From Streptomyces cylindrosporus (lineage in GTDB: Bacteria; Actinomycetota; Actinomycetes; Streptomycetales; Streptomycetaceae), in NCBI RefSeq assembly GCF_022698165.1, contig NZ_JALDAY010000011.1:372001-436000 (forward strand): a stretch of 64,000 nt of DNA. Direction: 5' to 3'. A model generated the notes under the pieces. It did no database searches, had not been told where the DNA came from, and was given only the letters and a program-made list of their open reading frames with translations. A program made the translations under genes and the position numbers. The first letter of the stretch is position 1. Every line of letters begins with the position of its first letter. Positions 25,657 through 34,013 of this stretch are shown here, one piece after another.

Positions 25657-25803
25657 GCATTCTCGACTCGGGTTGAGATCCTGCCAACCCACAGTGCGCT
25701 AGATGTGCCGTCTCATGAGGTTGGTGCCACAGCCGTGAATTCTAGCGCCGGGACCCGATGCTCCCTAAGCTCCTCGCGTGCCGCTCAATCCCTAACTGGC
25801 CCA

Positions 25804-26343
25804 CTACCGATCGGTGCCCAGCGCCCTTCGGGCTGTTTCCTGGAAGGCCCGTTCAGGTACTTGCTTGGCAACGATCGCTGCCGTGAACGGGGCGTCGAAC
25901 TCTTCGTAGCATCCCAGGCCGGACCTCTTTATCTCCTGAAACCAGCTCGTTCCAATCCAGTCCCACTCGCGCATCGCCTCGCGCAACTGGTCTACCGCGT
26001 CAACCGCTTCCTGCGGTCCGGCGACCGCCACAGAGGCGACTGCGCTGCTGAACTGAGCCCAAGCAGTGAGAGTTGCATCGAAGCAGACTTGGCATTCCGC
26101 CGGGGTGCTCGCCTGATCCCGGAACTGGTGTGCCGCGGCCCGCCATGCTGAAGACAATTGCTTCGTACTCGCGATGCACGCGTTGTAGGCGGCTTGGCGT
26201 ATGCCATACCGCCAGCGTTCGAGCTCGCTCAGTTGCTGCTGCTGTTGCTGCCGGGACTGCCCGATCACGGACAGCCAACCACCCCCCAGTCCGCCGACCG
26301 CCCCCACCGCTGTCCCAACTACCGCCGCCAAGCCTGCGTCCAT
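25804..26343 (-). CDS. Hypothetical protein with N-terminal membrane anchor (179 aa)
   Basis: ATG start. A Gly/Ala-rich hydrophobic segment (AAVVGTAVGAVGGLGGGWLSVIG, ~5-28) precedes a poly-Gln run (QQQQQQ) and an entirely helical soluble domain. The layout (short anchor, long cytosolic helices) recurs in small Streptomyces cargo proteins of unknown role. First of four minus-strand genes between int and att. Confidence 0.65.
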   Translation of the reverse strand: MDAGLAAVVGTAVGAVGGLGGGWLSVIGQSRQQQQQQLSELERWRYGIRQAAYNACIASTKQLSSAWRAAAHQFRDQASTPAECQVCFDATLTAWAQFSSAVASVAVAGPQEAVDAVDQLREAMREWDWIGTSWFQEIKRSGLGCYEEFDAPFTAAIVAKQVPERAFQETARRALGTDR

Positions 26344-26542
26344 AGAAGTCCATTACAGCGCAGGACAATCGTGTCGGATAGGGCCCTCGACTGGGGGGAT
26401 CGCACGCGTGCTGTCACGTCTTCGTCGGCCAAGTGCCCCGCCGCCTCCCGCCAGCAAATTTGGCCGCTGCACTTTCTGGAAACCCCGTGGCACCAACCTC
26501 ATGGGATGGCACACCTAGACCATCAAAGCGACTTGCATGCCT

Positions 26543-26929
26543 TCAGGCAGCAGCAACGAACGGAACAGCCAGAAGACCGACCCCGGAAATCCGCATCCAC
26601 AGCTGCGGAGGGTGATCCAGGTACGTGACCCCGGGGAGCGAGAATCGAACCGCTTCATTCGGTTCGAGGACGGCTTGCTCCATCACCAAACCGTCACCGG
26701 ACCGACCAGGAAGCCCACGACTCATCACTGAGACCTCGATTGCCCCCTGGTCGCTCACATTCCGAAGCTCACATTCGTCATCCTGTTCAATGAGCAGCTT
26801 CAGGCGGTCTCGCGCGGCTTCCGCCCTGCGAGCGCGTCGCTCGTTCCGCACGGCGAATGCCGTAGTGACCACCAAGGTGCACAGGCTGATGGCCACAGCC
26901 AGCACGCTCGTCACTGCAACAACTGTCAT
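26543..26929 (-). CDS. Small membrane-anchored protein (128 aa)
   Basis: ATG preceded by GAGGC. One N-terminal helix (VTSVLAVAISLCTLVVTTAFAV), a charged linker (RNERRARRAEAARDRLKLLI), and a beta-rich C-terminal domain resembling an Ig-like or immunoglobulin-fold module (CELRNVSDQGAIEVSVMSRG...EPNEAVRFSLPG). No recognised function. Confidence 0.6.
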   Translation of the reverse strand: MTVVAVTSVLAVAISLCTLVVTTAFAVRNERRARRAEAARDRLKLLIEQDDECELRNVSDQGAIEVSVMSRGLPGRSGDGLVMEQAVLEPNEAVRFSLPGVTYLDHPPQLWMRISGVGLLAVPFVAAA

Positions 26930-27042
26930 GCCTCACGTAACTGAACGCACTCCCCGTGGGTACGCCACCGGCCATCAATCATCCGAACGCGGTATGACCG
27001 TCAAGCTTCCATTGACCCACTACAGTCTCGCCCGCTCTCGCA

Positions 27043-27231
27043 TCACGGCGCATGACCACTCGATCTGGCAAGCCGAACTGCCTCATTCGCCGCCTCCTCG
27101 GCCCGCCGGGTCGCCTTCACGCTTCTGGCGGTTGCCCTACTCGCCATGCCCAGCAGAACAAGGGAAGCAACTGCGGTACTGACGGCGACTAGTACGACGA
27201 TTGCACTAACTTCGCTGCCCATAGGCTCCAT
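27043..27231 (-). CDS. Small single-helix membrane protein (62 aa)
   Basis: A hydrophobic helix (VSAIVVLVAVSTAVASLVLLG) followed by a charged amphipathic helix (VKATRRAEEAANEAVRLA), the same design as the N-terminus of the 128-aa neighbour. Short and without a strong ribosome site, so moderate confidence. Confidence 0.4.
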   Translation of the reverse strand: MEPMGSEVSAIVVLVAVSTAVASLVLLGMASRATARSVKATRRAEEAANEAVRLARSSGHAP

Positions 27232-27770
27232 CCCAGTCCGTCCATGGTTACCCCCCTTAGTCCCTGCTTTTGGCAGCTAGAACGGCGGATTAACCACGCT
27301 CGTCACCCGTAAGGACTACAACGAGCCGCACCCGCAAGGGTTACGCCGTTGACTCTTCCTTGGAGCCTGCAGCAGCCATAGGGACCTTCGTGGAGCCGAT
27401 CCACGGTCATATCGCCAGAGGACCTCTCCCCATAGCCGATGGGCCGAGCCGTCGCTGAACTGCGCGGGCTCGTGTGGCACTGATGGACCGACATTGCCTA
27501 GTCGTTGCGCCCTCAAGGTCTCTCAGGGATGTCCGACGCCGTTAGTTGACCTTAACGATCTGACTCACTTACACCCCACGAGACGAGGCCGGCCAAAGTC
27601 GGAGAACGGCGCCAGCCCCCAGCCCTCAGTCTGCAGCCCGCTAGGCGACGCCTACCATCGACAGCTGAGGCACGACTTCGACTGAAGATCCTCAGTTCAG
27701 AGCTTCCGAACAGGTAGGGGGCCATCTCACGCCTGGCGTCAGGGGGGACGGGGCGTTTTCCGGTGCACCG
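27232..27770. other. Intergenic stretch without visible gene
   Basis: About 540 bp. Frames here are short, lack ribosome sites and give low-complexity text. No repeats or hairpins stood out. Confidence 0.4.
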
Positions 27771-28298
27771 TCAGCTGACCCTCGTCCAGGTAGTACAACC
27801 GGTCGTCGTGAACGCTTTATCAGTGGAGGCGATGGTGACGGTTGCCTGCCCCTTCGATGTCCCGTTGGCGATGATGTCCTTGACCTCACCGGAGGTACTG
27901 CTCAGCCGAGCCCAGTAGCAGTCCGAGATGAGTCCACCCTGCGGACCATTGGTGCGATACGTGCCCGGCTTGATGTCCGTGCCGACCATGTATGTTCCGT
28001 CTCCAGGGATCTCCCCGGCACGGGGACGTTTGATTGCCCCAGAGTCACTGACCGAGGGGGTCTCCACGCCTGTGGACGTCACCGTTACCGTCGCCTTCGG
28101 CGTCGGAGCCTCTGTTGAGTCACCCGCTCCGGCGTAGCCAGCAACAGCTCCAATGGTGAACCCCAAGACGGCGACTCCGGCGTGCGTCAGCAAGCCTGTG
28201 CTGAGCCGCCCGTGTCGATGCGCCGAGGAGTCGCCGCCCCATCGCGCTTCTCGCCGTAGGGGGCCTTCCGGAGGCCCTGAAGGATCACCGGCGTTCAT
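27771..28298 (-). CDS. Membrane-anchored exported protein (175 aa)
   Basis: The ATG at 28298 is chosen because the frame further upstream is not protein-like. A cytosolic ~40 residues, one membrane helix (~45-65, LTHAGVAVLGFTIGAVAGYAGAG), a Thr/Ser linker, then a beta-rich domain with IPGDGTYMVGTDIKPGTYRT...CYWARLSS. This domain is frequent in actinobacterial secreted and anchored proteins, with conserved GdGxyxVGxDIxPGxY. Function unknown. Last gene before the middle att. Confidence 0.75.
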   Translation of the reverse strand: MNAGDPSGPPEGPLRREARWGGDSSAHRHGRLSTGLLTHAGVAVLGFTIGAVAGYAGAGDSTEAPTPKATVTVTSTGVETPSVSDSGAIKRPRAGEIPGDGTYMVGTDIKPGTYRTNGPQGGLISDCYWARLSSTSGEVKDIIANGTSKGQATVTIASTDKAFTTTGCTTWTRVS

Positions 28299-28522
28299 GC
28301 CCTCAGCGTGCGCCCACAGAACGCCGGCCGCATCTCGCCCGCAGAGCTTCGATGTACCGGTTGCAGACCGGACGACACTGCAGCCAACACGATCGCCGGC
28401 GTCCCAACTTGGCCCGCGTATGGCCCGAAAACCCTGACCAGCCCCGGGATCCACGCGTCACAGCGTGAGACAAGTCACCCAGTTTCGATTCCACTCGAAA
28501 GATCACCCTGGAGCACGCAGAA

Positions 28523-28560
28523 ACCCCCTCCGCGCTGCGTTTCCGCAGTTCGGAGGGGGT
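28523..28560 (-). terminator. Terminator carried at the right end of element 1 (tRNA-Tyr replacement terminator)
   Basis: ACCCCCTCCG (28523-28532) pairs with CGGAGGGGGT (28551-28560), with an inner CTGCG/CGCAG pair; read on the minus strand it is followed by TTTC. It is placed so that excised or re-integrated element 1 would give the tRNA a terminator. The GGAGGGGGTCTTCCCC block is shared with the chromosomal copy at 1462-1477. Confidence 0.65.
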
Positions 28561-28571
28561 CTTCCCCAAAG

Positions 28572-28623
28572 TGGCGGCGCCAGGATTCGAACCTGGGAAG
28601 GCTGAGCCGGCAGATTTACAGTC
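28572..28623 (-). repeat. Shared att copy between element 1 and element 2
   Basis: 52 bp identical to the tRNA-Tyr 3' half at 51983-52034. It serves as attR of element 1 and attL of element 2, so the two elements are joined head to tail with a single att between them. Confidence 0.93.
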
Positions 28624-28845
28624 CCCTCAAGATCGCTCATAAGTCCGTGCCTTGACCTGCTGTTTTCCGCATCAATCGCACGAACCTACTGAATCTGGTC
28701 CACGTACCGTCCTGATCTTGGAATCGTCGACCGAACCTTGGACGTGCTATCGCCCGCCCCATGTCGTTCCCGCTTCATGGGGACTAACCCGCCCCAACTT
28801 GCCGATTCGGCAACGGGATGGAGGCCGACCCTGTAAAACAATGGC

Positions 28846-30834
28846 ATGACAGAACCTGCCTGGCCCACCTGCCAAGCCGATACACACTGTATTGGCGTTC
28901 AGACCCCGCCGTACAACCGCTGCGTTGCCCACCTGGCGAGTCACGAACGATCCAGTTTCTTGGACGGGCTTGACACCGGGGACCCTGTTGACTTCCGAGG
29001 AGTCGAATTCACCGCTTCACTCACGGAAGAACTACAACAAGCAATCGTGCGATGCTCAGCTTTCGGTGAGGCGCTATTCACACGCTGCCACTTTCTAGCA
29101 CCTATCGACTTCAAGCGCTTCGGCTTTCAGGGCGCCACCTGGTTTGATGACGCATCATTTGAATCCGCAGACTTTACCCACGCCGTTTTCCACGAATCTG
29201 CCTGCTTCCTTAGGGCTACCTTTAACTCAAGCGTGACATTTCAGTCCGCCACGCTCGGTAAGGCGGCAAATCTATCTAGGGCCCGATTCAAGGGTGAGGC
29301 GAACTTTTCCACCCTGGAAAGATGGCCGTCACTAAACTTCGATGAGTGTATTTTTGAAGACTTTGCAACCTTTGAAATGTCCAACCTCGACAATGCCTCA
29401 TTCAGCAAAACGCAGTTTCAGGCGACACGATTCCGCGGGGCCGCCTTCATTAATCAGCCATATTTTCGCAACGCAAACTTCAGCGACCTCGCCAACTTCG
29501 AAGGAGTCAACTTTGCCAAGGGCGCTAACTTCCGGTACAGCAAGTTTCCAAATGGCGGCATATTCGCAGAAACCATCTTCGACGGGCTGGCAATGTTCTC
29601 CGGAGCCCGGTTCGGGAAGCTCTCTGTATTCACCGGGGTTAAGTTTCAGAACGAAGCTGATTTCAGCGGCGCCGTTTGCCAGGGTGGTATCAGTTTCAAA
29701 GGCAGCCAATTTGCTGACCTATTTCACGGGCCGATTAGCGCAAGGGACGTCAATCTGGGATACGCACACTTCGAACGTTCCGTACGTTTTGAAGTAAGTA
29801 CAAGGAATCTTGTACTCGCTCGGGCAACATTCTTGGCGGCAGCGACCTTTAGCGTCCGCTTCGCTAAAGTGTTCCTTACTGACGTGCATCTAAGTTCGCC
29901 CTTGACCATCTCATCCCATCGTCACCAGTTCACACTGGGTGACCAAGTGGTTCCCGATCCTGAAGCGGGAGACTTGAACCCCCTTAGCAAGGTATTCCAA
30001 CTTGCGGGGGTCAATGCGGCGCTTCTCGTTCTGAACGATGTAGACGTGAGCCAGTGCTCCTTTAGCGGGGCGTATCATTTGGATCAGATAACCCTCGAAG
30101 GGGAGTGCCGCTTCGCCACTCCACCACGCGGAATACAATGGGGTCGATCCATCGTTCCTCTCCGACGGTGGTCACCGCGTAAGACGCTTCGGGATGAGAT
30201 CTATTGGCGATCGCGACGCTCAACAAAAGACCTAGAAAGGAAAGGCTGGGACGCAGGCGACGGAAACACTGACGAACCGCCCAGCGCTCAGAATGTCGCC
30301 GCAATTTATCGTCAAATTCGCAAAGCGTTTGAGGATGGTTCAAACGAGCCGGGAGCAGCAGATTTCTACTACGGCGAAATGGAGATGAGGCGGCGGAGTG
30401 AGAACGTGAGCCGAAGCGAACGTGGCCTCCTACACGCCTACTGGGCACTGTCTGGTTTCGGCCTCCGGGCATCACGCGCCGTTACTTGGCTATTGATCGC
30501 AATGACAGTCACCATAGTACTTATGATGGGGTGGGGGCTTCCTGATCACTTGGCGAAGCAAACAGCCACCGGAGTCATTTCCAGCCCTGGAAGTGAAACA
30601 ACGCTAATGATCGAAGTTCCCAAGCAGCACCTATACTTGCCTTTCGATGAACGCTGGACACTGAGCCGCCTGGAAAGATCCGGCCGCGTAGTTGTGAATT
30701 CGGTTATATTTCGCTCAAGCGGCCAGGGTCTAACAGCTCCCGGTATCTGGATAGAGATGATCTCTCGCTTCACAGAACCAATCCTGCTGGGCCTCGCAAT
30801 TTTGGCTATTAGAGGGCGCGTGAAACGCTCATGA
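28846..30834 (+). CDS. Pentapeptide-repeat protein with C-terminal membrane helices
   Basis: 662 residues, AT-richer than the transfer genes. Residues ~90-330 are pentapeptide repeats of the A/C-D/N-L/F-x-x type (ANFSDLANFEGVNFAKGANFRYSKF), which fold as a right-handed beta-helix. A mixed domain follows, then two membrane helices: ~545-570 (AVTWLLIAMTVTIVLMMGWGL) and the extreme C-terminus (PILLGLAILAIRGRV). Some pentapeptide proteins mimic DNA, others are membrane effectors; the membrane anchor favours the second. It is the first gene inside element 2 and is probably cargo. Confidence 0.85.
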   Translation: MTEPAWPTCQADTHCIGVQTPPYNRCVAHLASHERSSFLDGLDTGDPVDFRGVEFTASLTEELQQAIVRCSAFGEALFTRCHFLAPIDFKRFGFQGATWFDDASFESADFTHAVFHESACFLRATFNSSVTFQSATLGKAANLSRARFKGEANFSTLERWPSLNFDECIFEDFATFEMSNLDNASFSKTQFQATRFRGAAFINQPYFRNANFSDLANFEGVNFAKGANFRYSKFPNGGIFAETIFDGLAMFSGARFGKLSVFTGVKFQNEADFSGAVCQGGISFKGSQFADLFHGPISARDVNLGYAHFERSVRFEVSTRNLVLARATFLAAATFSVRFAKVFLTDVHLSSPLTISSHRHQFTLGDQVVPDPEAGDLNPLSKVFQLAGVNAALLVLNDVDVSQCSFSGAYHLDQITLEGECRFATPPRGIQWGRSIVPLRRWSPRKTLRDEIYWRSRRSTKDLERKGWDAGDGNTDEPPSAQNVAAIYRQIRKAFEDGSNEPGAADFYYGEMEMRRRSENVSRSERGLLHAYWALSGFGLRASRAVTWLLIAMTVTIVLMMGWGLPDHLAKQTATGVISSPGSETTLMIEVPKQHLYLPFDERWTLSRLERSGRVVVNSVIFRSSGQGLTAPGIWIEMISRFTEPILLGLAILAIRGRVKRS

Positions 30835-30910
30835 CCTACTATTCTCAGGTGTCAAACCTGACAACCGCTCAGCAGCTAGACTGACTGCCCTCGATCTCAA
30901 GTATGCCCAC

Positions 30911-31309
30911 TCACTCTGTTGCTGACGTTTCCGGATCAGTGCCGCGCATTCTCTGACGAATGCGTTCAGCATGCTCCAAATCGGCCGCCGCAAGTTGCGC
31001 ACGTATTTTTCTGCTCGTCGCCGAGTTTGGCTCCCGATTCGCCAGTTCCACAAGTCTCTTGCGTTGAGTGTTGAACTGCCAGTTCTTGAGACTGTCATCG
31101 AGGTAGTTTATGACGGTCGCCATCATCATTGGCAGAAATAGAACTAACCAAGGCGCTGCCCAAATGCATGCCCTCCCTGGCCAAGTATTTGCTCCTATGT
31201 TCCATCCGATGGTAACGACTAGAGTCGCAACACTTGCCCCGCTGATCTTGTCTGCCGTGATAACCGGCTTGCGTTCAGGTTTCTTTCCCTCCAGTTCTCT
31301 ATTTGTCAT
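30911..31309 (-). CDS. Small membrane protein (132 aa), second of a pair
   Basis: ATG at 31309, overlapping the end of the upstream gene by 11 nt, which decides the start. Two helices (~25-75: VATLVVTIGWNIGANTW..., CIWAAPWLVLFLPMMMATVINYL), then a basic cytosolic helix (RKIRAQLAAADLEHAERIRQRMRG). AT-richer DNA. Partner of the 31299-31634 gene. Unknown function. Confidence 0.65.
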   Translation of the reverse strand: MTNRELEGKKPERKPVITADKISGASVATLVVTIGWNIGANTWPGRACIWAAPWLVLFLPMMMATVINYLDDSLKNWQFNTQRKRLVELANREPNSATSRKIRAQLAAADLEHAERIRQRMRGTDPETSATE

Positions 31310-31634
31310 GGTTCCGCTCCGAATTCGAATCAGAATCCGGGTTTCCGACCACCCACCACTCGTCATCTTCGTCGTCGGTTACGTCCCACATATCCTCAGG
31401 ATCCTTGGGGCCAGGAGGATTGACTTCCTCCAACTGTCCCCCTAGCGCAAGTCTTCTGAGAACCACCTCGAATCTTTTCTCCCGCGAGAGATAGCGCAAG
31501 AATAGCTGTCGCGCCATGGTCGTCAGAAGGGTGGCCCCAATAACCACAACTGCAAGCCACGGCACATTGACCAAGGCATGTATGCCCGAGCTAAGGGCTT
31601 GTTGAATGTTGCGGATTAATTCTTCCACCCTCAC
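31299..31634 (-). CDS. Small membrane protein (111 aa), first of a pair
   Basis: GTG start. One helix (~22-45, VNVPWLAVVVIGATLLTTMARQLFL), then a strongly acidic tail (DPEDMWDVTDDEDDEWWVVGNPDSDSNSE). The acidic tail could interact with the basic tail of its overlapping partner. AT-richer cargo. Confidence 0.65.
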   Translation of the reverse strand: MRVEELIRNIQQALSSGIHALVNVPWLAVVVIGATLLTTMARQLFLRYLSREKRFEVVLRRLALGGQLEEVNPPGPKDPEDMWDVTDDEDDEWWVVGNPDSDSNSERNHDK

Positions 31635-31844
31635 ATCGTAGCCAAGCCGTAGGGAAAATTCACCTGCCTCTCGACAGGTTGTTCCTCTTAAGCGTTATCG
31701 ATCAAGGTGAGGATAGCTTTGGCGATTGGCGTCATTCGTCGTTCGAATGAAGAGCACCACCACTCGATAAGTGCAGCTCCCGCCTTGACGTGAAACAGGA
31801 CATGGGTGTCCAGGCCGGGGGCGGTGCGGTGCCCACCCGCTACG

Positions 31845-31858
31845 CTGGTGCACACCAC
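31845..31858. promoter_or_regulatory. Degenerate copy of the element 2 operator, upstream of the GntR-Nudix gene
   Basis: CTGGTGCACACCAC matches 12 of 14 positions of the perfect palindrome found twice at 33976-34013. It lies 25 bp before the ATG of the GntR-Nudix gene, consistent with autoregulation. Confidence 0.6.
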
Positions 31859-31882
31859 TGCAGAACGGAGAGTGCTCCGCGG

Positions 31883-32671
31883 ATGGGACCGAAGACGACC
31901 AAGGTCTACGAGGCGCTTCGCGCACGGCTCGCCGCCGGCGAGTACGCCCCCGGCGACAAGTTCCCCTCGGAACGCACGCTGGTCGACGAACTCGGGATTG
32001 GCCGGACCGCTCTCCGGCAAGTGCTGACGCGGCTCGTAGTTGAAGGCGCCTTGGAGGTTCGCGGGCGAAGCTCGTACCGGGTACCGGGTGCCGTCAGTGT
32101 GAAGGCTCCTGAGGGTCTTGAGCCGTGGCAGATCCACGGCGAGCGCGACCTATACGACAACGAGTGGGTCAAGCTCCAGCTCTGGGACGTGGAGCCCCCC
32201 GGTGTCGAGCGCTTCGAGCACCACGTCGTGAAGCTGCACCACGTCGCCATCACAGCGGTGTTGGACGATCAAGACCGCGTGCTCATGATGTGGCGGTACC
32301 GCTTCGTCCCGCAGCAGTTCGGTTGGGAGCTCCCCGGCGGCATCGTGGACGAAGGGGAGGAGGCCGCGGACACGGCGCTTCGGGAAGTCGTGGAAGAGAC
32401 CGGCTGGCGGCCGAAGTCACTTGAGCACGTCGTCACCTATCAGCCCATGGTCGGTATGGTCGACTCGCCTCACGAAATCTTCGTGGGTCACGGAGCTGAG
32501 CAGGTCGGTTCACCGACGGATCTCGAAGAGGCCGCGCACATCGAGTGGGTTCCGTTGGCCGACGTTCCGGGGCTCATGGCGCGCGGTGAACTGATGGGCT
32601 CCGGCACCCTGGTTGGCCTGCTTCACATCCTGGCGAGCCGCAGCAAGCCAGGCGTCACAGCCGAGCACTGA
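31883..32671 (+). CDS. GntR-Nudix fusion regulator (KorSA-Pif-like)
   Basis: 262 residues from ATG 31883. Winged HTH of GntR type at ~1-70 (MGPKTTKVYEALRARLAAGEYAPGDKFPSERTLVDELGIGRTALRQVLTRLVVEGALEVRG), then a Nudix hydrolase domain (~105-250) with a full Nudix box GGIVDEGEEAADTALREVVEETGW. In pSAM2 the GntR repressor KorSA and the Nudix immunity protein Pif are separate; here both are one polypeptide. It could sense or cleave a nucleotide ligand and release DNA. Convergent with the XRE gene, overlapping it by 17 bp. Confidence 0.9.
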   Translation: MGPKTTKVYEALRARLAAGEYAPGDKFPSERTLVDELGIGRTALRQVLTRLVVEGALEVRGRSSYRVPGAVSVKAPEGLEPWQIHGERDLYDNEWVKLQLWDVEPPGVERFEHHVVKLHHVAITAVLDDQDRVLMMWRYRFVPQQFGWELPGGIVDEGEEAADTALREVVEETGWRPKSLEHVVTYQPMVGMVDSPHEIFVGHGAEQVGSPTDLEEAAHIEWVPLADVPGLMARGELMGSGTLVGLLHILASRSKPGVTAEH

Positions 32672-33818
32672 GCAAGTCGACGCGACGGCGCTGCCGTACC
32701 GAACCCGTGCGGCTCGCCAAGAGGCGAGCCTGCCTCAAGTGGGTGTGCGCGTCGTCGTACTCGGCTCGTGCCACGTGAGCTTGTGCGAGATCGGTGTGCA
32801 GACCGGCTTTTGCCCGTACGAACGTCGGATCGGCGACTTCTAGAGCGCTGTAGAGGCTGGTCACCGCGTCGTCGTCCCCCAGTAGAGCCAGGACGTTGCC
32901 CTGCCACCGCGTCAAGTGAGCGCCGTTCAAGAAGATGCTCAACATGTCCGGGTCTCGGTCCTCGGAACCGGGCGGGATGGTGGCCATGGCCGTATCGAGC
33001 GCTCGCCGGCAGTCGTCTGCCATTCCCGGGACGTGAGCGCACAGCTCAGCTTCAGCGGCGTACAGCCATGCCCGGAGGCGAGGCGATCCGTCCTGGCCAA
33101 GGGAGCGTTGGGCATCGCGAACCAGCTCCACGCCCAAGGCCGGCCGACCAGCCTCGCAGAGTACGTACGCCTGCTCTGCCATGGCATGCGCTAGGTACAT
33201 CGGAGCCTCAGCGTCGTGCGCCGCACGCTTCGCCAACTCGTAGTGCCGCCATGCTCGTTCGACGGCTCCCGAGTCGATCGCCTGCCACGCAGCCAGGGTC
33301 GACGCTCCCGCGAGCGCCAGGGCCACGGGGCGACGCGTGCTCGGCAGGACTGCGAAGTTCAGTGCGTCCTCGAGTGCGGCCAGGTGGCCCGTCATCTGGT
33401 CCACCAGGCCCGCTGCGCCCAACTGCCGGTCCATGGTGCGCAGTAGCTCGGTCTGGGCGTTGAACGCCTGCACCATGGACTCGCCGACGCTGCTGGCTGA
33501 ATCGATCCTGCTCAAGAGTTCGTCATACCCGTCCGCCACGGGCAGGGCGACAGCGTCCGCGCCGCCCCTCAACTCGACATCGGTGACGCCAAGGAGTCGG
33601 CGCAGGATCTCCGCGTAGCGATCCGAGATGGTGCGCTTGCCGTTCTCCCACTCGGACACGTACACCCGCAAACTCGCCGTTGAGGCCACGTCAGTGACAT
33701 GCCGTCGGGCGTACTGCTCGATCTCGCGAACCAGTCGTTCCTGAGACCAGCCGCGCGCCGTTCGCGCACTTCGAAGTCCTGTGCTCACAGACCACCGTCC
33801 GGCGATACGTCCACTCAC
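32655..33818 (-). CDS. XRE-family regulator with helical repeat domain
   Basis: 387 residues. An HTH at ~12-80 (LRSARTARGWSQERLVREIEQYARR...SLRVYVSEWENGKRTISDRYAEILRRLLGV) is followed by TPR-like helical hairpins (~160-380, for example LALAGASTLAAWQAIDSGAVERAWRHYELAKRAAHDAEAPMYLAHAMAEQAYVLCEAGRP). Such regulators in Streptomyces often bind peptides. GTG start after GGGGGAG. Its upstream region holds the two perfect operator palindromes, so it is probably under control of the GntR-Nudix protein. Confidence 0.82.
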   Translation of the reverse strand: MSGRIAGRWSVSTGLRSARTARGWSQERLVREIEQYARRHVTDVASTASLRVYVSEWENGKRTISDRYAEILRRLLGVTDVELRGGADAVALPVADGYDELLSRIDSASSVGESMVQAFNAQTELLRTMDRQLGAAGLVDQMTGHLAALEDALNFAVLPSTRRPVALALAGASTLAAWQAIDSGAVERAWRHYELAKRAAHDAEAPMYLAHAMAEQAYVLCEAGRPALGVELVRDAQRSLGQDGSPRLRAWLYAAEAELCAHVPGMADDCRRALDTAMATIPPGSEDRDPDMLSIFLNGAHLTRWQGNVLALLGDDDAVTSLYSALEVADPTFVRAKAGLHTDLAQAHVARAEYDDAHTHLRQARLLASRTGSVRQRRRVDLLSARL

Positions 33819-33969
33819 TGACTCCCCCAGGATGCCTCACATTGCCGCAGGTCAACAGGGGTTAACAGGACGGGGGTTAAGCCCTGTTGGCTACCGGATC
33901 CCCTGTCTCGAACGGTCTCCTTGAGGTGCACCGCGAGGGGCGATCGCCCTCCCGAATCGGCGAGAGCCC

Positions 33970-34013
33970 TTGACTCTGGTGCGCACCAGTTGCACTCTAC
34001 TGGTGCGCACCAG
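33970..34013. promoter_or_regulatory. Divergent promoter with two perfect 14-bp operator palindromes
   Basis: CTGGTGCGCACCAG occurs at 33976-33989 and 34000-34013, spaced 24 bp. On the plus strand TTGACT (33970-33975) is a good -35; on the minus strand TAGAGT (33999-33994), between the palindromes, is a good Streptomyces -10. A protein bound to both palindromes would cover both promoters. Confidence 0.75.

Larger units (their letters stand above)
1482..28623. mobile_element. AICE element 1 (integrative and conjugative element in tRNA-Tyr)
   Basis: About 27 kb bounded by direct repeats of the tRNA-Tyr 3' end (1482-1532 and 28572-28623). It contains all hallmark AICE modules: GntR regulator, Spd-like membrane proteins, FtsK/TraB translocase, primase-polymerase plus ATPase, HTH excisionase and tyrosine integrase. 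Transfer of AICEs is by double-stranded DNA via TraB, so no relaxase is expected and none is seen. The element carries cargo at both ends. It abuts element 2 through a shared att copy. Confidence 0.9.

Noticed and set aside
25559..25720. A possible fourth att copy immediately after the element 1 integrase
   Set aside because: No tRNA-Tyr 3' sequence is present there; only a hairpin terminator is seen.
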